DNA from: Syntrophomonas sp. DTU018
Lineage (GTDB): Bacteria > Bacillota > Syntrophomonadia > Syntrophomonadales > Syntrophomonadaceae
Assembly: GCA_001513155.1 (NCBI GenBank)
Contig: LFSR01000004.1
Span: 7,095-71,094 of the forward strand
Reading direction: 5' to 3'
Length of the DNA stretch: 64,000 nt
This document shows positions 34,969-44,301 of this stretch, in pieces (the first letter of the stretch is position 1; each line of letters opens with the position of its first letter). The position numbers and the translations under genes are program-made. Below the pieces are notes generated by a model. That model saw only the letters and a program-made list of their open reading frames with translations. It had not been told where the DNA came from and did no database searches.

Positions 34969-35295
34969 CTGTCAAGTTATCCTTTTGCCCAGGGAATCTG
35001 TCATGTGCCTGAAGGGGACAGACGACCTCAACTAACTGTCCGTTTGAACCCAGCGGCCTATCCCATAACCATTTATTGCTTGGCTTTTTATAGCCATGGT
35101 ATGTCAATAACTCTTTTTGTTTATATCCTGCAATTTTTTCAATCAGCGCACCTTGCCAATTACCCAATAAAAAATCTGCGTGAATGCTTTTTTATTTGTA
35201 GTGGCCCAGCTGCGCAGCTAATAGTCCTGGCAGTATAGTTTGCTGCTCCCGAGGAGAGAATAGAAAACATCAAGTCTCGGGAGTGGATTCATTAA
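34969..35295. other. 327-nt leader region of spoIVB with an 8-bp hairpin
   Basis: No gene is convincing here; the 77-residue open frame at 35005-35238 lacks a ribosome site and homology. An inverted repeat CTCCCGAG (35246-35253) / CTCGGGAG (35276-35283) lies just upstream of spoIVB, and its right arm contains the GGGAG that may be the ribosome site of ATG 35296. I could not place a sporulation promoter with confidence. Confidence 0.5.
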
Positions 35296-36624
35296 ATGCG
35301 TAATATAAGGCCATTAATGGGCATTATTTTAGCTGTGCTTTTTTTGGCCCTTTGTTTTTCACCTCAAGCCAGATTAATACTGACCTTGCCGGAAAACCAA
35401 AAATTGGTGGTAGGGGAAAGCAATCAGATTGCTTTGGAGTTGCCCGATGCCCTGCAAAAGTATATCCAAATGCAGGTGGTGGGCCAATCCAGCAGTGTGT
35501 TTGCTGCTCCTGCCGATCCACCAGTAGCAGTAAATCCGCATGCCAATGGGTATGAAATAGTAGCTCTAAAACCGGGTCGCGCAGATGTAGCGGTCAAGAT
35601 TTTAGGCTACATACCTGTCAAATCCATGGCAGTGGAAGCCATCGCTCCCCGCCGGGTGGTGGTGGGAGGACATTCCATAGGGGTAATGCTGCAGTCCCGG
35701 GGAATTATGGTGGTGGGGTTTGCTCCGGTGGTGGACGAGAATGGGGAAAAAGTCTATCCTGCCCGGGACAAAGGCATGCAAATCGGAGACCTTATCCTGG
35801 AAGTGGACGGGCAGAAAGTTAATTCTGAAAACGACCTGGCTCGCTTAATCGATGAACACCGGGATCAGGAAATGGTTTTGACGGTACAGCGCCGGGAGGA
35901 GATTTTTGAAGTGCCGGTGGCAGGTTTTTATTGTCCGGAAACCCATCGTTACAGGATCGGTCTGTATGTGCGGGATGGGGTAGTGGGAGTAGGAACCCTG
36001 ACCTTCTGGGATCCGCAAACTCACGAATATGCAGCTTTGGGACATATAATAATTGATGCGGATACCCGGCAGGGTATTAAGGTTATGAGCGGCAAAGTTG
36101 TCAGTGCCTCCATACAAACCATTAAACCGGCGGCACCGGGCCGGCCAGGAGAAAAAATCGGAGTGTTTGACAGTGAAGGGCAGCTTAATGGCAATATCAC
36201 CAAGAATACTCCTTTCGGTATATTTGGCCGAATCGACCAGGAAATCACCAATCCGCTGCAGCCTTATACTGTGGAAGTGGGTTATGCTCACCAGGTGAAA
36301 AAGGGGAAGGCACAAATCTATACTGTAATTAACGGCAATGATATTGAAGCCTTTGATATAATAATTGAAAAAGTATACCCGGAAAGACAAAATGGCAAAG
36401 GTATGGTTATCCGGGTAACCGATCCCCGCCTGTTGAATGTAACCGGGGGGATTGTACAGGGCATGAGCGGCAGCCCTATCATTCAGAACAATAGAATTGT
36501 CGGCGCGGTGACCCATGTATTTTTAAACGATCCCCAGAGAGGTTATGGGGTTTTTATGGATAATATGTTGTCAGAAACTTCTATCAGTTCCATAAACTCC
36601 TCAAGGGTTTCGACAAAGGATTAA
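35296..36624 (+). CDS. spoIVB: SpoIVB serine peptidase (S55 family)
   Basis: The product is 442 aa. An N-terminal membrane anchor (about 8-24) is followed by a PDZ domain around residues 115-205 (KGMQIGDLILEVDGQKV). The S55 peptidase domain has the catalytic His in LGHIIIDADT and Ser in GMSGSPIIQNNRIVGAVTHV. SpoIVB is made in the forespore and cleaves SpoIVFA across the intermembrane space, activating pro-sigma-K processing. It lies between recN and spo0A, as in most endospore formers. Confidence 0.94.
   Translation: MRNIRPLMGIILAVLFLALCFSPQARLILTLPENQKLVVGESNQIALELPDALQKYIQMQVVGQSSSVFAAPADPPVAVNPHANGYEIVALKPGRADVAVKILGYIPVKSMAVEAIAPRRVVVGGHSIGVMLQSRGIMVVGFAPVVDENGEKVYPARDKGMQIGDLILEVDGQKVNSENDLARLIDEHRDQEMVLTVQRREEIFEVPVAGFYCPETHRYRIGLYVRDGVVGVGTLTFWDPQTHEYAALGHIIIDADTRQGIKVMSGKVVSASIQTIKPAAPGRPGEKIGVFDSEGQLNGNITKNTPFGIFGRIDQEITNPLQPYTVEVGYAHQVKKGKAQIYTVINGNDIEAFDIIIEKVYPERQNGKGMVIRVTDPRLLNVTGGIVQGMSGSPIIQNNRIVGAVTHVFLNDPQRGYGVFMDNMLSETSISSINSSRVSTKD
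36609..36617 (-). promoter_or_regulatory. 0A box (TTTGTCGAA) at the end of spoIVB
   Basis: TTCGACAAA on the plus strand is a perfect 0A box read on the minus strand, 224 nt before the spo0A start. About half such a 9-mer is expected in 64 kb by chance, so position is the main support. Confidence 0.4.
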
Positions 36625-36770
36625 GGGGGGTATATTACTCATCAGCTGAACAAAAATGGGAAATCACCCAAAAAATGATTTTTGAGCTGGCTGGTTTTAA
36701 TGTGGATTCCATGTGTTTGTTTATGGAATTGTCTGCGGCATTATGACTCAATTTGGCAGAAAAATAAAGC

Positions 36771-36797
36771 AGGAAATACTTGGTGTATCGTCGAAAA
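36771..36797 (+). promoter_or_regulatory. sigma-H-like promoter of spo0A
   Basis: AGGAAAT (36771-36777), 12 nt, then GTCGAAAA (36790-36797) matches the sigma-H pattern RnAGGAWWW and RnnGAAT. The -10 overlaps a TCGTCGAAA sequence close to the 0A box. The predicted start is near 36804; ATG 36842 follows GGGGAGG. Confidence 0.5.
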
Positions 36798-36841
36798 GCC
36801 AAAAAAATGAGATTTAATCAGTGATGGGGAGGATTTGGTTC

Positions 36842-37645
36842 ATGTTCAATGAAACAGGCCGGATACGGATCCTGATTGCCGATGATAATCGGGAGTTTTG
36901 CGGAATACTTAAAGATTATTTCAACAATGAACGAGATTTTGAAATTATCGATGTCTGCAGCAATGGCATGGAAGTACTGGAGACACTGGAGAAAAACGAG
37001 GTAGATGTGCTGATACTGGACTTGATTATGCCTTATATGGACGGAATAGGAGTTTTGGAAAAGATCAACGAAAATAATTTGCCCAAGCGACCCAAAATTA
37101 TTATCTTGACTGCCTTTGGCCAGGAAAACATCACCCAGAAGGCGGTGCAGCTGGGAGCTGATTATTACATCTTAAAACCCTTCAATCTGCAAGTCCTTGG
37201 TGACCGGGTTCGTCAGGTGGCTTATGATACCCATCCGCGCACTGAAAGCAGAGGTACGGCGGCAAGCCTGATGGTTCAGGCACCTGCTCCTAAGAACCTG
37301 GAAGTTGAAGTGACCAAGGTCATCCATGAAATCGGAGTACCCGCTCATGTTAAAGGATACCAGTACCTGCGGGACGCCATAATGCTGGTGGTTGAAGAAA
37401 TCAATTACCTGGGGGCGGTAACCAAGGAACTGTATCCTACTATTGCCCAGAAGTATGACACCACTCCCAGCCGGGTGGAGAGAGCTATACGCCATGCAAT
37501 TGAACTAGCCTGGGATAGGGGCGATCTGGACAAGATCAACAAATTCTTTGGCTATACCATCAGCGGGGAAAAAGGGAAACCTACCAACTCTGAATTTATT
37601 GCCATAATTGCCGACCGTCTCCGTTTGGAGAATAAGGTGAGCTAA
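36842..37645 (+). CDS. spo0A: sporulation master regulator Spo0A
   Basis: The product is 267 aa, the same length as the Bacillus subtilis protein, from ATG 36842 (GGGGAGG 9 nt upstream). The receiver domain has IADDNREF acidic residues, the phospho-acceptor in [13 protein letters not shown], and ILTAFGQE and ILKPFN. The C-terminal effector domain (about 150-267) has [24 protein letters not shown] and the recognition helix [14 protein letters not shown]. Phosphorylated Spo0A commits the cell to sporulation. Confidence 0.97.
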   Translation: MFNETGRIRILIADDNREFCGILKDYFNNERDFEIIDVCSNGMEVLETLEKNEVDVLILDLIMPYMDGIGVLEKINENNLPKRPKIIILTAFGQENITQKAVQLGADYYILKPFNLQVLGDRVRQVAYDTHPRTESRGTAASLMVQAPAPKNLEVEVTKVIHEIGVPAHVKGYQYLRDAIMLVVEEINYLGAVTKELYPTIAQKYDTTPSRVERAIRHAIELAWDRGDLDKINKFFGYTISGEKGKPTNSEFIAIIADRLRLENKVS

Positions 37646-37664
37646 AGGGAAATCGTGCTGAGAG

Positions 37665-37709
37665 AGCCTCTTGTTTGTTGGTTTGCCAATGAAGAAGAGG
37701 CTTTTTATT
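37665..37709 (+). terminator. terminator after spo0A
   Basis: AGCCTCTT (37665-37672) pairs with AAGAGGCT (37695-37702) around a 22-nt loop, followed by TTTTATTTT. Confidence 0.8.
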
Positions 37710-37819
37710 TTGCCCTTCTCCCCAGAAGTAATGGTTTCCAGTCCAGTTTTTATTTGGAGTCACATTATGGTAATATAAATGCGATGCTGTGCAAGCCCGG
37801 GTGGTAAAGAGGTGGAATC

Positions 37820-38941
37820 ATGCACGCAAAGGGACGAGCGCGTCTGGACCGGCGTACCAAGAACCTGGTCAAGCGCCTGCGCAAAAATGATATTGCCATT
37901 ATTGACCATGATGATATAGATGAAGTAGCTGCCAATGCTCTCATTGACATACGGCCGCAAGTCATTGTCAATGCGCGTCCTTCCATTACTGGCAAATATC
38001 CTGCTAAAGGTGCCTATAAAATTTTGAAAGCGGGCATACCCATTCTGGATGAGGTGGGAGATGCCATTTTTAATGAAGTGCGGGAGGGCAGCATCCTGCA
38101 TATCCGGGACGAAAAGGTGTTCTCCGGCCATCGCCAGATAGCCGAGGGGAAATGGTTAACTCTGGAAGATGTCAGTAATAAGTGGAAAGAAGCCAATGAG
38201 AATATTAAAGAAGAACTGGACCACTTTGTAGAAAACACTTTGGAATATGCCAAGAAAGAAAAAGACATTCTGCTGGGTAATCTGGAGGTACCGCCCTTAC
38301 ATACGCCGATACTGGGGCGGCATGTACTGATAGTGGTAAGGGGAAGCAGCTATAAAGAGGACCTCCGGGCTATCAGTTCTTACATACAAGAAGAGAATCC
38401 TGTGCTCATTGGTGTGGATGGCGGGGCTGATGCCCTGCTGGAGTTTGGCTTGAAACCAGATATTATAGTAGGGGATATGGATAGTGTTTCCGATGAGGCC
38501 TTGCTCTGCGGCGCTGAAATAGTAGTACATGCCTATTCCAACGGTGATGCTCCCGGACTGCAGCGAGTAGAGGAAATGGGACTGTCGGCGGTGACCTGCC
38601 CTATGCCGGGGACCAGTGAAGACGTGGCCATGATCTTGGCCTGGGAATATGGTGCCAGCCTGATAGTGGCAGTAGGCACCCACTCCAATATGATCGATTT
38701 TCTGGAAAAAGGCCGCAAGGGAATGGGAAGTACTTTCCTGGTGCGCATGAAAGTGGGTTCGATTCTGGTAGATGCTCGGGGAGTAAGTCAGCTCTACAAG
38801 CAGCACCTGCCCACCAAGTACCTGCTGCAGCTTTTGGCAGCGGCTATGGTTCCCATCATTACGGTATTAATGGTATCTCCTGCAACCCAGCCCTTTTTCC
38901 GGATACTTTCTCTGCAGCTTAAACTGCTGTTCAATATGTAA
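37820..38941 (+). CDS. steA: SteA-like cytokinetic protein
   Basis: The product is 373 aa. The N-terminal part has KGRARLDRRTKNLVKRL, and the middle has a thiamine-pyrophosphokinase-like fold (LIGVDGGADALLEFGLKPDIIVGDMDSV). A C-terminal membrane helix lies near 345-370. This is the SteA architecture: in Corynebacterium, SteA and SteB act at the division septum. The next gene encodes a SteB/MctB-like protein. AGAGGTGG precedes ATG 37820. In clostridia this pair follows spo0A. Confidence 0.85.
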   Translation: MHAKGRARLDRRTKNLVKRLRKNDIAIIDHDDIDEVAANALIDIRPQVIVNARPSITGKYPAKGAYKILKAGIPILDEVGDAIFNEVREGSILHIRDEKVFSGHRQIAEGKWLTLEDVSNKWKEANENIKEELDHFVENTLEYAKKEKDILLGNLEVPPLHTPILGRHVLIVVRGSSYKEDLRAISSYIQEENPVLIGVDGGADALLEFGLKPDIIVGDMDSVSDEALLCGAEIVVHAYSNGDAPGLQRVEEMGLSAVTCPMPGTSEDVAMILAWEYGASLIVAVGTHSNMIDFLEKGRKGMGSTFLVRMKVGSILVDARGVSQLYKQHLPTKYLLQLLAAAMVPIITVLMVSPATQPFFRILSLQLKLLFNM

Positions 38942-38958
38942 TGGGGAGTGAATTGTTA

Positions 38959-39861
38959 ATGATAGATCTGAGATATCATATTGCCACTATCATAGCCTTG
39001 TTTTTAGCTCTGGCAGTGGGTATATTGATCGGCAGCTCCATCGTGGGCGACGATTTGCTGGTGGAGCAGCAGAAAAAGTCCATTGATCGCTTGGAAGAGC
39101 AGTTTTTGAGCCTGCGAGAAAAAGAAAAGGCTTTAACGGAAGCCAATATTTTTCAGACCACCATGTTGGCTAACTATGAAAATTACAACCAGGCCCTTTT
39201 GCCGGTACTGGTAAAGGATAGACTTAAAGGCTTAAATGTGGCAGTGGTAGTTACCGGCGGCAGCGATATTCCTGCCGGGATGCTTAATTCCCTTTCCATT
39301 GCCGGGGCCAATATAACTTCCAAAACCGTGGTATTGGAGGAAGCTGCCCTTAAGAATGCGGATTTAAGAGCCGAATTAATAGACTATTACCAGCTGGATC
39401 CAGGCACAGACACGGACGCTATTCGCTACCAGGTAGCCACCAGCGTAGCTGCAGTGATATCCAACGAGGCTGATGAGAGCGTAATATCTTTTTTGCAGGA
39501 TAAAGGCCTGGTGAAGTTCAGCGGCAGCGGTGATATTCCGGTACAGGCAGTGATAGTGGTGGGAGGAACTGAGGATGAGGATATGTTCCTGGCTTCCAGT
39601 TTTGATCAGGGACTGATTACCCACTGCCTGGAAAGGAATTTGAAAGTATATGGTGTGGAAAGTTCCCAGACATCCTTTTCCTACATGGAAGAATACCAGA
39701 AAAACAATATCAGTACCGTAGACAACATTGATTTAAGCCTGGGCCAGATCGCTCTTATATATGCTATGGAAGGTGAACCAGGCAATTATGGTATAAAACC
39801 CACTGCCAAGCGGTTTATGCCCAGTGTACCGGTTGAAGCCATAGGAGGCCAGTCCCGATGA
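38959..39861 (+). CDS. steB: SteB/MctB-like membrane protein (copper transporter family)
   Basis: The product is 300 aa. ATG 38959 has GGGGAGTG 8 nt upstream; ATG 38941 overlapping the steA stop is less likely. An N-terminal membrane helix (YHIATIIALFLALAVGILIGSS) is followed by a coiled coil (about 35-70) and an extracytoplasmic domain. The family is named for MctB of mycobacteria, but next to steA a division role is more likely than copper transport. Confidence 0.78.
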   Translation: MIDLRYHIATIIALFLALAVGILIGSSIVGDDLLVEQQKKSIDRLEEQFLSLREKEKALTEANIFQTTMLANYENYNQALLPVLVKDRLKGLNVAVVVTGGSDIPAGMLNSLSIAGANITSKTVVLEEAALKNADLRAELIDYYQLDPGTDTDAIRYQVATSVAAVISNEADESVISFLQDKGLVKFSGSGDIPVQAVIVVGGTEDEDMFLASSFDQGLITHCLERNLKVYGVESSQTSFSYMEEYQKNNISTVDNIDLSLGQIALIYAMEGEPGNYGIKPTAKRFMPSVPVEAIGGQSR

Positions 39862-40532
39862 AAACGGTTTGGGCAGTGATACCCGCTTATAACGAGGCAG
39901 AGCGCATCCAGCGGACTATCCGGGCGGTGCAAAGCATTCCCTGCATCGAGAGGATAATAGTGGTCAACGACGGCTCCACTGATGCTACTGCGGAAGAAGT
40001 GAGAAAGACCGGGGTTTGCCTGCTGGACCTGCCTCGCAATATGGGCAAAGGGGGAGCTATGAACAAAGCCGCCGCTGAAGTGGATGCCGATATTGTTTTA
40101 TTTCTGGATGGTGACCTGGCGGAGTCAGCCTCCCAGGCCGAACTTATTCTCAAACCGGTTTTGGAAGGCCAGGCTGATATGGCTATTGCCGCTTTCCCGC
40201 CTCCCCGGCGTAAAGGAGGCTTCGGATTGGTGAAAAAAACTGCAGCCTGGGCGATACGGCGGGCAGGTAATTTACACTCCGTTGCTCCCTTAAGCGGGCA
40301 GCGGGCTATGACCCGGGAAGTGCTGCAGGCGGTTTTGCCTTTTAACGAATCATATGGTGTAGAGTTGGGTATGACTATCCGGGCTCTGCGCAAAGGTTTC
40401 CGGGTGATGGAAGTGCCTACCCAAATGAGTCACAAAGAAACCGGCCGGGATCTGCAGGGCTTCCTGCACCGGGGACGACAGTGGTGGGATGTGGTGAAGG
40501 TAATCATCAGTGAGTGGAGGAACCTGCTTTGA
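39858..40532 (+). CDS. family 2 glycosyltransferase
   Basis: The product is 224 aa. A GT-A fold with AVIPAYNEAERI, VVNDGSTDAT and the metal-binding FLDGDLAES (DxD-like), with HKETGRDLQGFLHRGRQW near the end. It probably transfers a sugar from a nucleotide donor to a lipid or wall precursor, given the polyprenyl-phosphate transferase gene that follows with a 4-nt overlap. The acceptor is unknown. Confidence 0.85.
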   Translation: MKTVWAVIPAYNEAERIQRTIRAVQSIPCIERIIVVNDGSTDATAEEVRKTGVCLLDLPRNMGKGGAMNKAAAEVDADIVLFLDGDLAESASQAELILKPVLEGQADMAIAAFPPPRRKGGFGLVKKTAAWAIRRAGNLHSVAPLSGQRAMTREVLQAVLPFNESYGVELGMTIRALRKGFRVMEVPTQMSHKETGRDLQGFLHRGRQWWDVVKVIISEWRNLL

Positions 40533-41350
40533 CGCAAGTCTATTGGGCGGCCGGAGGATTCCTGGCTGCTTTTGTAATTGAAGGCATAATACTATACCTG
40601 CTGCTGCCCTTGCTGACCAGCACAGGAGCGGTGCGCAGCAACTACCGGGAGGAACAGATTCCTGTCAGTGCAGGCATTTCTTTTGCCATGACCCTGCTGC
40701 TGGTTTACCTCCTTTACCGGCTGGTGAATCATGAGGCGGAGGGCAGCCAGCTGTTTATGCTGGGGATTACGGCCATTTCTTTTCTGGGATTTATTGACGA
40801 TATGCTGGGCAGGCGGGATACCACCGGATTTAAAGGCCATTTGGAAGCTTTGGTAAAAGGGCGTTTGACTACCGGGGGATTAAAGGCTCTGGGAGGAGGG
40901 CTGATTGCCTTCTACCTGGCCTTGTATATATCAGCGGACTGGATCAACATTATTCTTAATACCCTGCTGATAGCTTTGAGTACCAATTTTATCAACCTGC
41001 TGGATTTGCGGCCGGGAAGAGCTATTAAGGGTACCTTCCTGTTGGCAGCTGTCATCATAGCTGTGGCTTACCAGAGCATGAACTGGGCTCTGGTGTTGCC
41101 TTTGCTGGGCGCCGTTGTTTATTACCTGCCCAGCGACTTGAAAGCCCGAGCTATGATGGGGGATGCCGGCTCCAACGTACTGGGCCTGGCTCTGGGATTC
41201 TGGGCGGCAGCTTATATGCCCTGGCTGCCCCGCTTGCTTATGCTGGCTTTCCTGATAATAATTCACTGGTATACCGAACGCTATTCTTTGACGGAAACTA
41301 TTGAGAGAGTCAAGATTTTACGGGCTATTGATCAATTAGGGAGGAATTAG
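40529..41350 (+). CDS. polyprenyl-phosphate sugar-1-phosphate transferase-like protein (GT4/MraY-WecA fold)
   Basis: The product is 273 aa. TTG 40529, with TGGAGG 8 nt upstream, overlaps the previous stop (TTGA). About eight to nine membrane helices are present. FLGFIDDMLGRRD and STNFINLLDLRPGRA match the conserved cytoplasmic Asp-rich loops of MraY/WecA proteins, and MMGDAGSNVLG the third loop. It likely uses undecaprenyl phosphate as acceptor. It is shorter than MraY and is not the peptidoglycan enzyme. Confidence 0.82.
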   Translation: MTQVYWAAGGFLAAFVIEGIILYLLLPLLTSTGAVRSNYREEQIPVSAGISFAMTLLLVYLLYRLVNHEAEGSQLFMLGITAISFLGFIDDMLGRRDTTGFKGHLEALVKGRLTTGGLKALGGGLIAFYLALYISADWINIILNTLLIALSTNFINLLDLRPGRAIKGTFLLAAVIIAVAYQSMNWALVLPLLGAVVYYLPSDLKARAMMGDAGSNVLGLALGFWAAAYMPWLPRLLMLAFLIIIHWYTERYSLTETIERVKILRAIDQLGRN

Positions 41351-41353
41351 CGC

Positions 41354-42469
41354 ATGGTCAACCGGAAAAGATTAATAGACAGTTTTGTGAAAATGGCGGA
41401 GATTGATTCGGTATCGGGGCGCGAAGGCCGCTTCAAGGATTATCTGGTCCAGGAACTGAAGCGGAGGGGATTGCAGGTAATGGAGGACCAGGCCGGTCAA
41501 GCCCTGGGAGGGGACGCCGGCAATTTGCTGGCTGTCTGGCCGGGTTCCAAAGGGCCAGCTATTCTCTTTTGTGCCCATATGGACACCGTTCAGCCGGGTA
41601 TTGGGGTGAAAGCCCAGGTAAATGATGATCGCATAACCAGTGCCGGCGATACCATACTGGGCTCCGATGACAAAGCCGGTATCGCTGCTTTGCTGGAAGC
41701 CATAGATTGTATCCAGGAGCAAAACCTGTCTCATCCTGATGTGGAAATACTGTTTACCGTAGGGGAGGAGCAGGGATTGCAGGGATCCAAACAGTTTGAT
41801 TTCAAATTGCTTAAAGCGCAGATGGGTTTTGTGCTGGATGGGGGAGGCGATCCGGGAGAAATTATCATCCAATCCCCCTGCCAGAATGAAATCGAATATA
41901 TCGCTTATGGCAAATCCGCCCATGCGGGCATCAATCCGGAAGAGGGGGTCAATGCCATCCACCTGGCCAGTAAGGCTCTGGCGGTCATGCCCTGCGGGAG
42001 AATTGATGAGGAAACCACCTGCAATCTGGGCATCATTGAAGGGGGAACCGCCCGCAATATTGTAGCCGATGTCTGCCGGGTAAAGGGTGAGAGCCGCAGC
42101 TTGCAGCGCTCCAAACTGGATGAATTGACCAACCGCCTGGTCAGTATTTTTAAGGAAGAGGTGGAGAAAGGGGGCGGCCGGGCTGAGGTTCAGGTAACCT
42201 TTCTATACCCGGAAATCAATTTAGACCAGGATGCCCCGGTGGTGCAGCTAGCGGTACGAGCGGCGGAAAGAGCAGGGCTCAAGCCGGTGTTAACCAGTAC
42301 CGGGGGAGGCAGTGACGCCAGTATTATTAACGGCCAGGGTATTCCCTGTGTTAATCTGGGGATTGGCATGCGCAAGGTGCACACCACCAGTGAATATATT
42401 CTCATTGATGATCTGGTAAAAGATGCCGAGTACATTATGGAGATAATCGCCCAAGCAGCTCAAGATTAA
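41354..42469 (+). CDS. M20 family peptidase (PepT-like)
   Basis: The product is 371 aa. The metal-binding CAHMDTVQPG, GSDDKAGIAALLEA, TVGEEQGLQGS and HTTSEYILIDDL motifs are those of M20 di/tripeptidases, with a lid domain around 190-300 (KSAHAGINPEEGVNAI). It probably cleaves short peptides in the cytoplasm. It starts 3 nt after the previous gene. Confidence 0.88.
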   Translation: MVNRKRLIDSFVKMAEIDSVSGREGRFKDYLVQELKRRGLQVMEDQAGQALGGDAGNLLAVWPGSKGPAILFCAHMDTVQPGIGVKAQVNDDRITSAGDTILGSDDKAGIAALLEAIDCIQEQNLSHPDVEILFTVGEEQGLQGSKQFDFKLLKAQMGFVLDGGGDPGEIIIQSPCQNEIEYIAYGKSAHAGINPEEGVNAIHLASKALAVMPCGRIDEETTCNLGIIEGGTARNIVADVCRVKGESRSLQRSKLDELTNRLVSIFKEEVEKGGGRAEVQVTFLYPEINLDQDAPVVQLAVRAAERAGLKPVLTSTGGGSDASIINGQGIPCVNLGIGMRKVHTTSEYILIDDLVKDAEYIMEIIAQAAQD

Positions 42470-42481
42470 GGGAGCAGTTCT

Positions 42482-43579
42482 ATGCTGGAGATAAAATGTG
42501 GAGTCCTGAAACAACTGTTATTTTCCCGGCCAGGTATTGAGGGATATACTGTAGAGGTCAACGGCAGGGAAGAAAAATGTATTGTCTACACCGATCTGGT
42601 GGGAAAGGTGGCCAGCGGGGACCAGGTGCTTCTTAATACTACTGCGGAGAGCCTGCACCTGGGCAGCGGGGGCTATCACTACGTTATCGCCGGACTGAAT
42701 GGAACAGAGAAATCACTGCCGGCCGGCGGCCATATTATGAAACTCCGCTATACCCCCCTGCAGATAAAAGTACTAAGTGCCGAGGAAGAAGACAGCCCTT
42801 ATCACCAGGAATTAAAAGAAGCCGACAGTCTGGAGGGTGTCCCCGTTCTGGCGGCTACTCTTCATTCCATGCTGGGCCCCCTGGCGGTGGAACTGCACCA
42901 GGCTGGTTTCAAAGTGGCTTACCTGATGACTGACGGGGCGGCTCTGCCCCTGCATTTCAGCCAAACGGTAGACTGGCTTTCCCGCCAGGGTATCATATCG
43001 GGAACAGTCACAGTGGGGCACGCCTTTGGCGGGGATGTAGAAGCAGTAAATATCTATTCCGGTTTGCTGGCAGCCCGGGTGGCTTTTCAGCCGGATGTGA
43101 TTATAGTCAGCATGGGCCCGGGAATAGTGGGAACCGGTACCCGCTGGGGATTCAGCGGAGTGGAACAGGGGATAGTACTTAACGCTGTGGAAACCTTGCA
43201 GGGAATCCCTATAGCGGTACCCCGCATTAGCTTTGCCGATGCCCGGCCCCGCCATCAGGGCATCAGTCACCACACCCTTACGGTTTTGTCCAAGGTATGC
43301 AAGGTGCGCTGTTTGCTTCCCCTGCCCCTGCTTTCCGATGACAGGATGAGCCTGATTTTAGAGCAAGCCCGCCAGGCCGGTTTGTTTGACCGGCATGAAA
43401 TCTATGGGGAACCAGCGGAAGATGCTTTGGAAAGATTTCGCAGCAGTGAGCTGCCCTTTACCACCATGGGGCGCACGGTGGATCAGGACCGGGAATTTTT
43501 CATGGCCCTGGCAGCGGCAGCTCGCCTGGTACAAAAACTATTAACGGGACAGAAGCTGAACCCTATCATTCTAGTGTAG
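42482..43579 (+). CDS. DUF3866 family protein
   Basis: The product is 365 aa. The order matches DUF3866: an N-terminal strand-rich domain (VYTDLVGKVASGDQVLLNTTA), HIMKLRYTPLQ, then GGDVEAVNIYSGLLAA and VSMGPGIVGTGTRWGFSGVEQG, and a C-terminal FTTMGRTVDQDREFF. No catalytic function is known. It begins 12 nt after the M20 peptidase, so it is probably co-transcribed. Confidence 0.82.
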   Translation: MLEIKCGVLKQLLFSRPGIEGYTVEVNGREEKCIVYTDLVGKVASGDQVLLNTTAESLHLGSGGYHYVIAGLNGTEKSLPAGGHIMKLRYTPLQIKVLSAEEEDSPYHQELKEADSLEGVPVLAATLHSMLGPLAVELHQAGFKVAYLMTDGAALPLHFSQTVDWLSRQGIISGTVTVGHAFGGDVEAVNIYSGLLAARVAFQPDVIIVSMGPGIVGTGTRWGFSGVEQGIVLNAVETLQGIPIAVPRISFADARPRHQGISHHTLTVLSKVCKVRCLLPLPLLSDDRMSLILEQARQAGLFDRHEIYGEPAEDALERFRSSELPFTTMGRTVDQDREFFMALAAAARLVQKLLTGQKLNPIILV

Positions 43580-43696
43580 GTTTAGTCTGATAAAATCTGC
43601 CAGAGTAGTCTCCGGGGGATAAGCAGACAGCAGGGTGATCAGATCATCCATACGTCCTATAAACCAGAATCCGGATTTTCCTACTATTAGATTCAT
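43571..43696 (-). CDS. possible 41-residue protein, convergent with the DUF3866 gene
   Basis: ATG at 43696 on the minus strand has AGAGGTGAA about 6 nt upstream and reads MNLIVGKSGFWFIGRMDDLI then LLSAYPPETTLADFIRLNLH, ending at 43571 and overlapping the DUF3866 stop by 9 nt. It has a plausible folded-protein composition (Trp, Phe, Gly, mixed charge) and a good ribosome site, but is short. I do not recognise the family. Confidence 0.45.
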   Translation of the reverse strand: MNLIVGKSGFWFIGRMDDLITLLSAYPPETTLADFIRLNLH

Positions 43697-43759
43697 GCTG
43701 CTTTCACCTCTGCTGGCAGTTTATGTGATCATCGATAAATATATGCAGGAGGAACTATT

Positions 43760-44299
43760 ATGGATCTTTATGAAAAAACCATTTCTTCCCAGCAAATCTT
43801 TGCCGGCCGCATCATAAACGTAAGGGTAGATACAGTAGAACTGCCTGACGGTTCTACCAGCACCCGGGAAATAGTTGCTCATGCCGGGGCTGTGGCAATA
43901 CTGCCTGTAGATAAGGATGGGACGGTGTGGCTGGTCCGGCAGTACCGCAAGCCGGTGGAAAAGGTCCTTTTGGAAATACCGGCGGGCACTATGGAACCAG
44001 GAGAGGAGCCCCGGGATTGTGCCATCAGGGAATTGGAAGAAGAGACCGGCCTGCAGGCGGCTGTTTGGGAACCGATCGTCTCCTATTACAGTGCCCCGGG
44101 TTTCTGTGATGAACAGCTGCATCTTTACCTGGCCCGGGATTTAAGCAGGGGCAGCAGTCACACCGACCGGGATGAGTTTGTGGAAGTAGTTAAAATGAGT
44201 TTGGCGGAGGCGTATGAAGCCATTTTTAAAGGAGAGATCATAGACGGCAAGAGTATTATTGCCATTCAATACGCCTACCAGCACAGGGAGAAGTTATAA
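43760..44299 (+). CDS. NUDIX hydrolase, ADP-ribose pyrophosphatase type
   Basis: The product is 179 aa. The Nudix box is intact as GTMEPGEEPRDCAIRELEEE followed by TGL, giving Gx5Ex7REUxEExGU. SYYSAPGFCDEQLHLYLAR downstream is typical of the NudF ADP-ribose pyrophosphatase. It hydrolyses ADP-ribose to AMP and ribose-5-P. AGGAGGAAC precedes ATG 43760. Confidence 0.92.
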   Translation: MDLYEKTISSQQIFAGRIINVRVDTVELPDGSTSTREIVAHAGAVAILPVDKDGTVWLVRQYRKPVEKVLLEIPAGTMEPGEEPRDCAIRELEEETGLQAAVWEPIVSYYSAPGFCDEQLHLYLARDLSRGSSHTDRDEFVEVVKMSLAEAYEAIFKGEIIDGKSIIAIQYAYQHREKL

Positions 44300-44301
44300 G
44301 A

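Noticed and set aside
35005-35238. 77-residue open frame before spoIVB
   Set aside because: No ribosome site, odd composition; treated as leader DNA.
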